Of a stretch of DNA of 12,332 bases, positions 6,364 through 12,332 are shown piece after piece; position 1 is the stretch's first letter; each line of letters opens with the position of its first letter. Source of the DNA: JAGTRP01 sp050259815. GTDB lineage: Bacteria; Pseudomonadota; Gammaproteobacteria; Burkholderiales; Rhodocyclaceae. The notes beneath the pieces were generated by a model, which did not search any database, was not told where the DNA came from, and worked only from the letters and a program-made list of their open reading frames with translations. A program made the translations under genes and the position numbers. The stretch is from positions 1-12,332 of the forward strand of contig JBLNBI010000117.1 in the NCBI GenBank assembly GCA_050259815.1. The letters are read 5' to 3'.

Positions 6364-8148
6364 GTGAGCAACCCGAATAAACCGGAAAACGCCCCGGCTC
6401 CCGCCGCCAATTTCATCAAAAATATCGTCGAAGCCGACTTGTCTGCCGGCAAGCATGCCCAGCGCCGCTGGGCGGGCCACCCCGGCACCGCCGCCGACCA
6501 CTCTGCCGGCCCCCTCGACCCGGCCAAGATCCGCACCCGCTTCCCGCCCGAACCGAACGGCTACCTGCACTTCGGCCATGCCAAGTCCATCCTGCTGAAC
6601 TTCGGCCTCGCCCAGCAGTTCGGCGGCCGCTGCCACCTGCGCTTCGACGACACCAATCCGGAGAAGGAAGAGCAGGAATACGTCGATTCCATCGTGGACG
6701 CCGTCAAGTGGCTGGGCTGCTCCTGGGAAAAGGACGGCGAGACCAACCTCTACTACGCCTCCAACTATTTCGACTGGATGTATTCCTTCGCCGAATACCT
6801 GATCCAGTCCGGCCACGCCTATGTGGATAGCCAGTCCGCCGAGGAGATGCGCGCCAACCGGGGCACCCTCACCGAGCCCGGCAAGGACAGCCCCTTCCGC
6901 AACCGCAGCGCAGAAGAGAGCCTCGACCTCTTCCGCCGCATGAAGGCCGGCGAATTCCCGGACGGCGCCCACATCCTGCGGGCAAAGATCGACATGGCCT
7001 CCCCCAACATCAACCTGCGGGACCCGGCCATCTACCGCATCCGCCACGCCACCCACCACAACACCGGTGACAAGTGGTGCGTGTACCCGATGTACACCTT
7101 CGCCCACCCCATCGAGGATGCCCTGGAGAACATCACCCACTCCATCTGCACCCTGGAGTTCGAGGACCAGCGCCCCTTCTACGACTGGCTCCTGGCACGC
7201 CTGGCCGACGGGGGCCTGCTGCAGCGGCCGCTCCCCCAGCAGATCGAGTTCTCCCGCCTCAACCTCACCTACGTGGTGCTGAGCAAGCGGAAGCTCATCC
7301 AGCTGGTGGAAGAGAAGCACGTCGAAGGTTGGGACGATCCCCGCATGCCCACCCTGGTCGGGGCGCGGCGCCGGGGCTACACCCCGGAGGGCTTCAAGCT
7401 CTTCGCCGACCGCATCGGCGTCACCAAATCCGATTCCCTGATCGAATACGGCTTCTTCGAGGATGCCCAGCGGGAATGCCTCAACGAGTCCGCCGAGCGC
7501 CGCATCGCCGTGCTTGATCCGCTGAAGCTCGTCATCACCAACTATCCGGAAGGCCAGAGCGAGCCCTGCTACGCCCCCAACCACCCCTTGAAGCCCGAAC
7601 TGGGCAAGCGGGAAGTGCCCTTCAGCCGCGAGCTTTGGATCGAGCGGGAGGACTTCATGGAGGAGCCGGTCAAGGGCTACCACCGCCTCTACCCGGGCAA
7701 TATGGCTCGGCTGCGCTACGGCTATGTGGTGAAATGCACCGGCTGCGAGAAGGATGCTGACGGCAAGGTCACCGCCGTCCTGTGCGAATACCTGCCGGAA
7801 ACCAAGTCCGGCACCCCGGGCGCCGACAGCGTCAAGGTAAAGGGTAATCTGCACTGGGTCTCCGCCGCCCACGCCTACGCCGCCGAAATCCGCCTCTACG
7901 ACCGCCTTTTCAAGGCCGCCGCCCCCGGCGCCGGTGACCGCGACTTCCTGGACGACATCAACCCGGATTCCAAGGTCGCCATCACCGCCCAGCTGGAGCC
8001 GGCCCTCAAGGAGGCCAAGCCGGAAGACCGCTTCCAGTTCGAGCGCCACGGCTACTTCGTGGCCGACCGGGTGGATTCCAAGACCGGCGCCCCGGTATTC
8101 AACCGGACGGTGACCTTGAAGGATTCTTGGGGGAAGGCGGCCGGCTAA
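6364..8148 (+). CDS. glnS: Glutamine--tRNA ligase
   Basis: The 594-residue class I aminoacyl-tRNA synthetase charges tRNA-Gln with glutamine in the cytoplasm. It aligns with E. coli GlnRS (554 aa) from NFIKNIVEADLSAGKH to PVFNRTVTLKDSW at the C-terminus. The HIGH motif reads PNGYLHFGH (His69, His72), and the KMSKS loop reads VLSKRKL (305-311), close to VMSKRKL in E. coli. Other family blocks are RFDDTNP, KIDMASP, KWCVYPMY and HVEGWDDPRMPT. Between SAGKH and RTRFPPEPNGY there are about 21 more residues than in E. coli (positions 32-56, Gly/Ala/Pro-rich), perhaps a surface loop. The start is GTG at 6364 with GAGG 8 nt before it. The presence of glnS means that Gln-tRNA need not be made by transamidation. 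Confidence 0.98.
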   Translation: MSNPNKPENAPAPAANFIKNIVEADLSAGKHAQRRWAGHPGTAADHSAGPLDPAKIRTRFPPEPNGYLHFGHAKSILLNFGLAQQFGGRCHLRFDDTNPEKEEQEYVDSIVDAVKWLGCSWEKDGETNLYYASNYFDWMYSFAEYLIQSGHAYVDSQSAEEMRANRGTLTEPGKDSPFRNRSAEESLDLFRRMKAGEFPDGAHILRAKIDMASPNINLRDPAIYRIRHATHHNTGDKWCVYPMYTFAHPIEDALENITHSICTLEFEDQRPFYDWLLARLADGGLLQRPLPQQIEFSRLNLTYVVLSKRKLIQLVEEKHVEGWDDPRMPTLVGARRRGYTPEGFKLFADRIGVTKSDSLIEYGFFEDAQRECLNESAERRIAVLDPLKLVITNYPEGQSEPCYAPNHPLKPELGKREVPFSRELWIEREDFMEEPVKGYHRLYPGNMARLRYGYVVKCTGCEKDADGKVTAVLCEYLPETKSGTPGADSVKVKGNLHWVSAAHAYAAEIRLYDRLFKAAAPGAGDRDFLDDINPDSKVAITAQLEPALKEAKPEDRFQFERHGYFVADRVDSKTGAPVFNRTVTLKDSWGKAAG

Positions 8149-8159
8149 AGCCTACGCCT

Positions 8160-8202
8160 GGGCCGGGGAGTTCGTTACCTAGATCAAGGACAGCCCCGGC
8201 CC
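8160..8202. repeat. 9-bp inverted repeat downstream of glnS
   Basis: Perfect arms GGGCCGGGG (8160-8168) and CCCCGGCCC (8194-8202) surround a 25-nt loop, beginning 11 nt after the glnS stop. No T-run follows, so it is at best an atypical glnS terminator. The loop contains the FNR-like half-site described separately, so the hairpin and the promoter of the next transcript overlap. Confidence 0.5.
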
Positions 8203-8215
8203 CTTCCGCTATCCT
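8174..8215 (+). promoter_or_regulatory. Possible FNR-type class II promoter upstream of the radical SAM gene
   Basis: At 8174-8187 the sequence reads GTTAC-CTAG-ATCAA. The right half is a perfect FNR half-site (ATCAA); the left half matches TTGAT at only 2 of 5 positions. The centre is 8180.5. A class II site lies at -41.5, which predicts a start at about 8222 and a -10 at 8210-8215. Exactly there the sequence is TATCCT (4/6). FNR-family control would suit an oxygen-sensitive iron-sulfur enzyme, but one good half-site in DNA is weak evidence. Confidence 0.3.
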
Positions 8216-8224
8216 CGGCGCCCC

Positions 8225-8353
8225 ATGAATCAGCCGACCACTTTCGCCCCCGCCCCCCGTCCCGCCACCGTGCTGGGGACAGCGAGCGCCTGGTCGCGCT
8301 TCGGCGAAAACACCCACTCCAAGCACGCCCCTCCCGTTTCTCCCGGACTTTGA
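8225..8353 (+). CDS. Candidate small ORF (42 aa) ahead of the radical SAM/SPASM gene
   Basis: ATG at 8225 opens 42 codons ending with TGA at 8351-8353, 56 nt before the radical SAM start. The peptide begins MNQPTTFAPAPRPATVLG and continues with a segment TASAWSRFGENTHSKH and a proline-rich end APPVSPGL. It has no cysteine and no signal peptide. The proline/alanine-rich front and the Trp/Phe/Asn/His core could suit a leader-plus-core precursor modified by the SPASM enzyme. However, no Shine-Dalgarno precedes the ATG; the predicted start site at about 8222 would make it leaderless. Length and composition are also compatible with a chance ORF in GC-rich DNA. I do not recognise the peptide. Confidence 0.25.
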   Translation: MNQPTTFAPAPRPATVLGTASAWSRFGENTHSKHAPPVSPGL

Positions 8354-8409
8354 CCCTCGACCGCGGCCGCCAGCCGGCTTGCGCTTGCTCGTCCATTCCT
8401 GGAGAAAAC

Positions 8410-9585
8410 ATGACCACCACCCCTATCGAAATCGTTCCGGCCCGTTCCGCCGGCCAGATCCACCTTTCCGACCCTAACCCCATCGTCGGAGGCCGGGTCG
8501 AGCTGCAGCTCCTCACCACCCTCAAGTGCAACCTGAAATGCACCTACTGCTCCCTGGGCGTGGGCGAGGTCCTCGGGTCGCAAACCGAACTCAAGTACGA
8601 CATCGACGAACTGGCCGCCTTCGTGGACCGGCACCTCCAGGGCAAGGAGGTCTACGTCACCTTCTACGGCGGCGAGCCGACCCTGAACCAGGAGATGATG
8701 CAGGCGGTGATGAAGCGCTTCCCCGCCTTCCGCTTCCAGCTCCAGACCAACGGCACACTCCTCGACGACCTGCCGGACTGGGTGCTCCACAAGCTATCCA
8801 ACATCCTGGTGTCCATCGACGGCGGCGAGGCCATCACCGACGGCTATCGCGGCAAGGGCATCTGGCGCCAGGTCATCAAGAACGTCCAGCACGTCCGCGA
8901 CCGGGTAGGCGGCACCGTCACCGCCCGGGTCACCTGGGGCAACCCGGACACCAGCTTCGAGGAGCTGGACGACCTGGCGGAGGCCTTCGACTACCTCTAC
9001 TGGCAGTTCGTGGCCGACGAGCATTACGCCGGCGATTCCGTGGAAAAGCGGAAGGCCGTCCTCTCCCGGCTGGTTTCCAAGTTCTTCAACCGCACCGACA
9101 AGCTCTACCCCCTGGTGCCCATCATGGGCACGGTGCGGAACAAGGTCCTGCCCACCCGGGCCCAGGAGCTGTACGCCGGCAAGACCCAGTGCCGGGTTTC
9201 CACCCACATCCTCAACGTCATGCCCGACGGGCGCATTTTCCCCTGCCCGGACATGATGTACGTCCCGGAAATGCAGATGGGCGATATCCAGTCCAACTGG
9301 CTGAAGAAGAGCCCCCTGCAGCCCCACCCGGACATGCCCTGCGAAGGCTGCGAAGCCTACGCCTGGTGCCGGGGCAACTGCATGAAGAACCTCTACCTGG
9401 GCTATGTGAAGAAGGACGAGCGCTACCGGACCAACGTGGTGGAGCCCATCTGCGAGTTGGTACGCTTCATGGGCCGTGAAATCGACCGCCACGATCCCCA
9501 GGCCTGGTTCGCCAACGCCAGCCTGCCGGTTAGGAAGCAGGTCACCGACGCCGAAGTGTACGAATACGTGGAAATCATGCCGTAA
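8410..9585 (+). CDS. Radical SAM/SPASM domain protein of unknown substrate
   Basis: The 391-residue protein begins at an ATG with GGAG 5 nt upstream; a TTG 60 nt earlier is in frame but lacks such a site. The radical SAM cluster motif is CNLKCTYC (Cys40, Cys44, Cys47), followed by GGEP (87-90) for SAM binding. The C-terminus carries a complete SPASM pattern: Cys261, 12 residues, Gly274, Cys279, then C-x2-C-x5-C-x3-C at 311, 314, 320 and 324, and Cys348. This spacing is that of anaerobic sulfatase-maturase-type enzymes with two auxiliary [4Fe-4S] clusters, which usually modify peptides or proteins. No N-terminal peptide-recognition (RRE) domain is visible: only about 30 residues precede the barrel. 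No sulfatase, PQQ-type or transporter gene is nearby, so the substrate is unknown. Candidates are the 42-aa ORF upstream or a protein encoded elsewhere. Confidence 0.92.
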   Translation: MTTTPIEIVPARSAGQIHLSDPNPIVGGRVELQLLTTLKCNLKCTYCSLGVGEVLGSQTELKYDIDELAAFVDRHLQGKEVYVTFYGGEPTLNQEMMQAVMKRFPAFRFQLQTNGTLLDDLPDWVLHKLSNILVSIDGGEAITDGYRGKGIWRQVIKNVQHVRDRVGGTVTARVTWGNPDTSFEELDDLAEAFDYLYWQFVADEHYAGDSVEKRKAVLSRLVSKFFNRTDKLYPLVPIMGTVRNKVLPTRAQELYAGKTQCRVSTHILNVMPDGRIFPCPDMMYVPEMQMGDIQSNWLKKSPLQPHPDMPCEGCEAYAWCRGNCMKNLYLGYVKKDERYRTNVVEPICELVRFMGREIDRHDPQAWFANASLPVRKQVTDAEVYEYVEIMP

Positions 9586-9590
9586 GGCTT

Positions 9591-9623
9591 ACCGGGGCGG
9601 GCGTCGGACCCGTCCGCCCCGGT
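9591..9623. terminator. Strong hairpin after the radical SAM gene, possible terminator
   Basis: A perfect 10-bp stem ACCGGGGCGG / CCGCCCCGGT extends by three more pairs (one G-U) around the loop TCGGACC, starting 5 nt after the radical SAM stop. A T-rich stretch (CGTTTTCG) occurs only 8 nt later, so termination may be inefficient. The right arm touches the -10 of pyrF. Confidence 0.5.
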
Positions 9624-9628
9624 ACAAT
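9623..9628 (+). promoter_or_regulatory. Putative -10 element of pyrF
   Basis: TACAAT is a 5/6 match to the -10 consensus and shares its first base with the end of the preceding hairpin. Transcription would start near 9635, about 20 nt before the pyrF ATG. The corresponding -35 would lie in the GC-rich hairpin and does not match the consensus. Confidence 0.4.
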
Positions 9629-9654
9629 AGCGTTTTCGTCAAAGCGACAACGCC

Positions 9655-10467
9655 ATGACCTTCATCGACAGCCTCAAGGGCGCGTGGTCCACGCGCAATT
9701 CCCTCCTCTGCGTCGGGCTGGACCCCGATCCCGCCAAGTTCCCCGCCCACCTGAAGGGCCGGGATGATGCCATTTTCGAATTCTGCGCCGCCATCGTGGA
9801 CGCCACCGCCGATCTGGTGTGCAGCTTCAAGCCCCAGATCGCCTACTTCGCCGCCCGCCGGGCCGAAGACCAGCTGGAAGCCCTGATCGCCCACATCCAC
9901 GAAAAGCACCCCGGCGTGCCGGTGATCCTGGACGCCAAGCGGGGCGACATCGGCAGCACCGCCGAGCAGTACGCCATCGAAGCCTTCGAGCGCTTCAAGG
10001 CCGACGCCATCACAGCCAATCCCTACATGGGCCGCGATTCCGCCGAGCCCTACCTGGCCTACAAGGACAAGGGCGTCATCCTACTGTGCCGCACCTCCAA
10101 TCCCGGCGGCAGCGACCTCCAGTTCCTGGACGTGGGCGGCGAGAAACTTTATGAACGGGTAGCCCGCCTGGTTGCCGAAGACTGGAACACGACCGGGCAG
10201 TGCGCCCTGGTGGTGGGCGCCACCTTCCCGGCGGAAATCGCCCGGGTGCGGGAGATCACCGGCGACATGCCCCTCCTGGTGCCGGGCATCGGCGCCCAGG
10301 GCGGGGACATCGAGGCCACCGTCAAGGCCGGCCGCACGGCCAACGGCACCGGACTGATGATCAACTCCTCCCGGGCCATCCTGTACGCCGGCAAGGACGA
10401 GAACTTCGCTGCGGCCGCCCGCCAGGCGGCCCTGGACACCCGGGAAGCGATCAACCGCTATCGTTGA
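9655..10467 (+). CDS. pyrF: Orotidine 5'-phosphate decarboxylase (type 2 PyrF)
   Basis: The 270-residue enzyme catalyses the last step of UMP synthesis, decarboxylating OMP in the cytoplasm. The catalytic Lys/Asp signature LDAKRGDIGST lies at 92-102 (Asp93, Lys95, Asp98). CVGLDPDP (19-26) and SFKPQIAYF (57-65) match the longer type-2 subfamily (about 270 aa) rather than the 230-aa E. coli type. PGIGAQGG near 215-222 and the NGTGLMINSSRAILYA stretch form the phosphate-binding end of the barrel. The Shine-Dalgarno is poor (AAAGCGA). The zinc peptidase gene starts 19 nt after the stop, so the three genes to 12158 probably form one operon, although the later two have no evident link to pyrimidine synthesis. 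Confidence 0.97.
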   Translation: MTFIDSLKGAWSTRNSLLCVGLDPDPAKFPAHLKGRDDAIFEFCAAIVDATADLVCSFKPQIAYFAARRAEDQLEALIAHIHEKHPGVPVILDAKRGDIGSTAEQYAIEAFERFKADAITANPYMGRDSAEPYLAYKDKGVILLCRTSNPGGSDLQFLDVGGEKLYERVARLVAEDWNTTGQCALVVGATFPAEIARVREITGDMPLLVPGIGAQGGDIEATVKAGRTANGTGLMINSSRAILYAGKDENFAAAARQAALDTREAINRYR

Positions 10468-10486
10468 TTTTCGCTGAGGAGGCGGC

Positions 10487-11338
10487 ATGCGGCTGGATGA
10501 CGAGAGGGCGAGCGACAACGTCGAAGACCGACGGGGCGGCGGATTTTCCATCGGCGGCGGGAGCCTGGGTGTCGGCAGCATCGTCATCGCCGTCATCGCC
10601 AGCTACCTGTTCGGGATCAATCCCCTGACCATCCTCGGCCTCCTGGAGGGCCAGCCCACCCAGCAATCGGCACCCGCCCAACGCCCGCCGGCGGAAGACC
10701 AGATGGCCACCTTCGTCAGCAAGGTGCTGGCCTCCACCGAGGACACCTGGCAGGAAATTTTCCAGGAGAATGGCCGGCGCTACGAGGTCCCCAAGCTGGT
10801 CCTCTTCTCCGGCGCCGTTCCCACCGCCTGCGGCACCGGCCAGTCCGCCATGGGGCCCTTCTACTGCCCCAACGACCGCAAGGTGTACATCGACCTCTCC
10901 TTCTATCGGGAGCTGAAGGAGCGTTTCCGGGCCCCCGGCGACTTCGCCGAGGCCTACGTCATCGCCCACGAGGTGGGCCACCATGTCCAGAATCTGCTGG
11001 GCATCGCCGACAAGGTCCGCGCCGCCCAGGAGCGGGGCGGCAAGGCGGAGGCCAACGCCCTGTCGGTGCGCATGGAACTCCAGGCCGACTGCCTGGCCGG
11101 CGTCTGGGGGAAGCGGGCCGACACCATGAAGCACATCCTGGAACCGGGTGAGGCGGAAGAAGCCCTCACCGCAGCCGCTGCCATCGGCGACGACCGCCTC
11201 CAGCAGCAATCCCAGGGCCGCGTGGTGCCGGAAAGCTTCACCCATGGCACCTCGGCCCAGCGGGTCCGCTGGTTCCGCCGGGGCTTCGACACCGGCGACA
11301 TGCGCCAATGCAACACCTTCGCCAGCCGTGAACTTTAA
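10487..11338 (+). CDS. ypfJ: Neutral zinc metallopeptidase, YpfJ family
   Basis: The 283-residue protein matches the YpfJ/KPN_02809 family (PF04228). It starts with a short Asp/Arg-rich cytoplasmic part and a Gly/Ser-rich linker (GGGFSIGGGSLG, 18-29), a single membrane helix near 30-52, and then a peptidase domain. The zinc site is HEVGHH (161-166), with ELQADC (197-202) as the likely source of the third ligand. Two cysteine pairs (CGTG/FYCPND and ADC/QCN) may form disulfides, as expected for an envelope-facing domain. GAGGAGG lies about 5 nt before the ATG. The physiological substrate of the family is not established. Its last 11 nt overlap the start of the M23 peptidase gene, which points to coupled synthesis of two envelope peptidases. 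Confidence 0.93.
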   Translation: MRLDDERASDNVEDRRGGGFSIGGGSLGVGSIVIAVIASYLFGINPLTILGLLEGQPTQQSAPAQRPPAEDQMATFVSKVLASTEDTWQEIFQENGRRYEVPKLVLFSGAVPTACGTGQSAMGPFYCPNDRKVYIDLSFYRELKERFRAPGDFAEAYVIAHEVGHHVQNLLGIADKVRAAQERGGKAEANALSVRMELQADCLAGVWGKRADTMKHILEPGEAEEALTAAAAIGDDRLQQQSQGRVVPESFTHGTSAQRVRWFRRGFDTGDMRQCNTFASREL

Positions 11339-12158
11339 GCACCTTCTTCCTGCCCTGGGCCTGGCCGTAGTCCTGGCCGGCCCCCAGCCTGCCTCCGCCT
11401 TGCCCCGCAACCTGCCGGCTCCCGGGGGTGTCGCCGTCGTTCCCCTGGACGACTGGGGCGATGTGCCGCCCAAGGTCAGTTTCGGCGACTGCACCCCCGT
11501 GGCGGTCGCCCGCCACCAGGCCCGCTGGTACGCCCTCCTGGGCATTTCCCTGGATGCTGCGCCGGGCCCCATCCATCTCAATATCGTCGGCAGGAACGCC
11601 TCCCGCTCCATCGACGTAAATGTCGGCCGCCGGGACTACCCGACCCAGCGCCTTACCATCCGGGACAAGCGCAAGGTGGAGCCCAACCCGGACGACGAAC
11701 TGCGCATCCTGGCGGAAAAGGAAATCACCGACCGCATCAAGACCGCCTACGCCGAGCGGGAGCTGGAACCCGATTTCACCCTGCCGGCCAAGGGGCCGCT
11801 CTCCTCCCGCTTCGGCCTGCGGCGCATTTTCAACGGCCTGCCGCGCAATCCCCACGCCGGCCTGGACGTGGCCGTCGGCACCGGCGCCCCCATCCGCGCG
11901 CCGTCATCCGGAGTGGTGGTCAATACCGGGGATTATTTCTTCAACGGCAACACAGTCTTCATCGACCACGGCCGCGGCCTGATCTCCGCCTACATGCACC
12001 TCTCACGCATCGACGTGAAGGAAGGCCAGAAGGTCAAGCGGGGCGATCTCCTGGGCGCAGTCGGTTCCACCGGCCGGGTCACCGGCCCCCATCTGCATTG
12101 GGCGGTGTTCCTGAACGGCACCGCCGTCGATCCCGAACTCTTCCTGACGGGACAATAA
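11328..12158 (+). CDS. Secreted M23-family metallopeptidase (peptidoglycan-associated)
   Basis: The chosen start is a GTG at 11328, which yields 276 residues and a good Sec signal peptide (NFKHLLPALGLAVVLAGPQP, cleavage after ASA at about residue 24). The frame is open further upstream to an ATG at 11148, but that would add 60 residues of out-of-frame ypfJ sequence. An N-terminal domain (about 30-145) precedes the lysostaphin-like M23 domain (about 155-270). The zinc ligands are His176 and Asp180 (HAGLD) and His257 in PHLHW, with catalytic His224 (AYMH) and His255; none is missing. M23 enzymes cut peptide cross-links of peptidoglycan in the periplasm; inactive regulators lack one or more of these residues. 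Translation is probably coupled to ypfJ through the 11-nt overlap. A terminator begins one base after the stop. Confidence 0.94.
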   Translation: MNFKHLLPALGLAVVLAGPQPASALPRNLPAPGGVAVVPLDDWGDVPPKVSFGDCTPVAVARHQARWYALLGISLDAAPGPIHLNIVGRNASRSIDVNVGRRDYPTQRLTIRDKRKVEPNPDDELRILAEKEITDRIKTAYAERELEPDFTLPAKGPLSSRFGLRRIFNGLPRNPHAGLDVAVGTGAPIRAPSSGVVVNTGDYFFNGNTVFIDHGRGLISAYMHLSRIDVKEGQKVKRGDLLGAVGSTGRVTGPHLHWAVFLNGTAVDPELFLTGQ

Positions 12159-12159
12159 A

Positions 12160-12182
12160 AAAGGCGCCTAAGCGGCGCCTTT
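12160..12182. terminator. Bidirectional intrinsic terminator
   Basis: Perfect 9-bp arms AAAGGCGCC and GGCGCCTTT flank the loop TAAGC. Read on the minus strand the hairpin is followed by six T residues, a standard terminator for the small gene at the right edge. Read on the plus strand only three T residues follow, so it should end the pyrF-ypfJ-M23 transcript less efficiently. Confidence 0.88.
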
Positions 12183-12201
12183 CGCACATTTCACAACTGC
12201 C

Positions 12202-12327
12202 TTAGGCCTTAGGCTTGGCAGGCTTGCTGATCTGCTGTTCGTCCTTAGCCTTGTCAGGGCAAGCCATGACGGAAGTGCTGACCAGGGCGAACACAGCAGC
12301 CAGCAGCGCGGAAATGAGTTTAGTCAT
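12202..12327 (-). CDS. Small exported peptide (41 aa) of unknown function
   Basis: ATG at 12327 opens 41 codons ending with TAA at 12204-12202. The N-terminus MTKLISALLAAVFALVSTSVMA is a typical signal peptide. Cleavage before Cys23 leaves a mature peptide of only 19 residues, CPDKAKDEQQISKPAKPKA, which is Lys/Pro/Ala-rich and highly charged. The sequence before the Cys (SVMA) is a poor lipobox, so lipidation is possible but doubtful. Only 5 nt of upstream sequence are in the window, so the ribosome-binding site cannot be judged. The strong minus-strand terminator 20 nt after the stop supports a real, highly transcribed gene. Short Lys/Ala/Pro-rich exported peptides of this kind are seen in betaproteobacteria without known function. 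Confidence 0.72.
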   Translation of the reverse strand: MTKLISALLAAVFALVSTSVMACPDKAKDEQQISKPAKPKA

Positions 12328-12332
12328 GGATC

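Noticed and set aside
6145..8049. 634-codon minus-strand ORF across glnS
   Set aside because: It lies antisense to glnS and also overlaps crcB in another frame; there are no domain motifs.
8350..8409. TTG start extending the radical SAM protein by 20 residues
   Set aside because: There is no ribosome-binding site there, while the ATG at 8410 has GGAG at ideal spacing.
11148..11327. N-terminal extension of the M23 peptidase to an upstream ATG
   Set aside because: The extension is read out of frame within ypfJ, lacks family similarity and would bury the signal peptide; the GTG at 11328 gives a normal exported protein.

Overview
The window is high-GC DNA with strong G/C preference at third codon positions. 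Its housekeeping content is Gram-negative: HrpA helicase, GlnS with an HFGH signature, type-2 PyrF, a YpfJ-type zinc peptidase and a periplasmic M23 peptidase. Together with a PHB-depolymerase-like esterase and a LexA box of the CTGT-N8-ACAG type, this suggests a proteobacterium, most likely a betaproteobacterium (perhaps Rhodocyclales-like). The taxonomic guess is inference.

Layout. (i) 1-2401, minus strand: the N-terminal 800 codons of hrpA, cut by the window edge, with its own promoter just upstream. (ii) 2529-3650: a complete integron integrase gene (minus strand) whose promoter carries a near-ideal LexA/SOS box. The strip where attI should lie is followed by a divergent 113-aa two-helix membrane protein in the position of a first cassette, but no convincing attC is visible. 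(iii) 4054-5883, plus strand: a YfcE-like metallophosphoesterase, an 82-aa three-helix membrane protein, and a PHB-depolymerase/LpqC-like esterase whose ATG abuts the preceding stop. (iv) 5885-6292, minus strand: the CrcB/Fluc fluoride channel, convergent with the esterase and divergent from glnS. (v) 6364-8148: glnS. (vi) 8149-9585: a 261-bp leader region, then an uncharacterised radical SAM/SPASM enzyme. The leader has a 9-bp inverted repeat around an FNR-like half-site, a -10 at class II spacing and a 42-codon ORF. (vii) 9655-12158: pyrF, a YpfJ-type zinc metallopeptidase and an M23 peptidase, the last two overlapping by 11 nt. (viii) A bidirectional terminator, then a 41-aa exported peptide on the minus strand at the right edge.

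Two places stand out as possibly undescribed. One is the SOS-controlled integron integrase with no recognisable cassette array, next to hrpA. The other is the orphan SPASM enzyme, which has a full set of ten cluster cysteines, a possibly oxygen-regulated leader and a candidate short peptide substrate. The rest is ordinary core genome.
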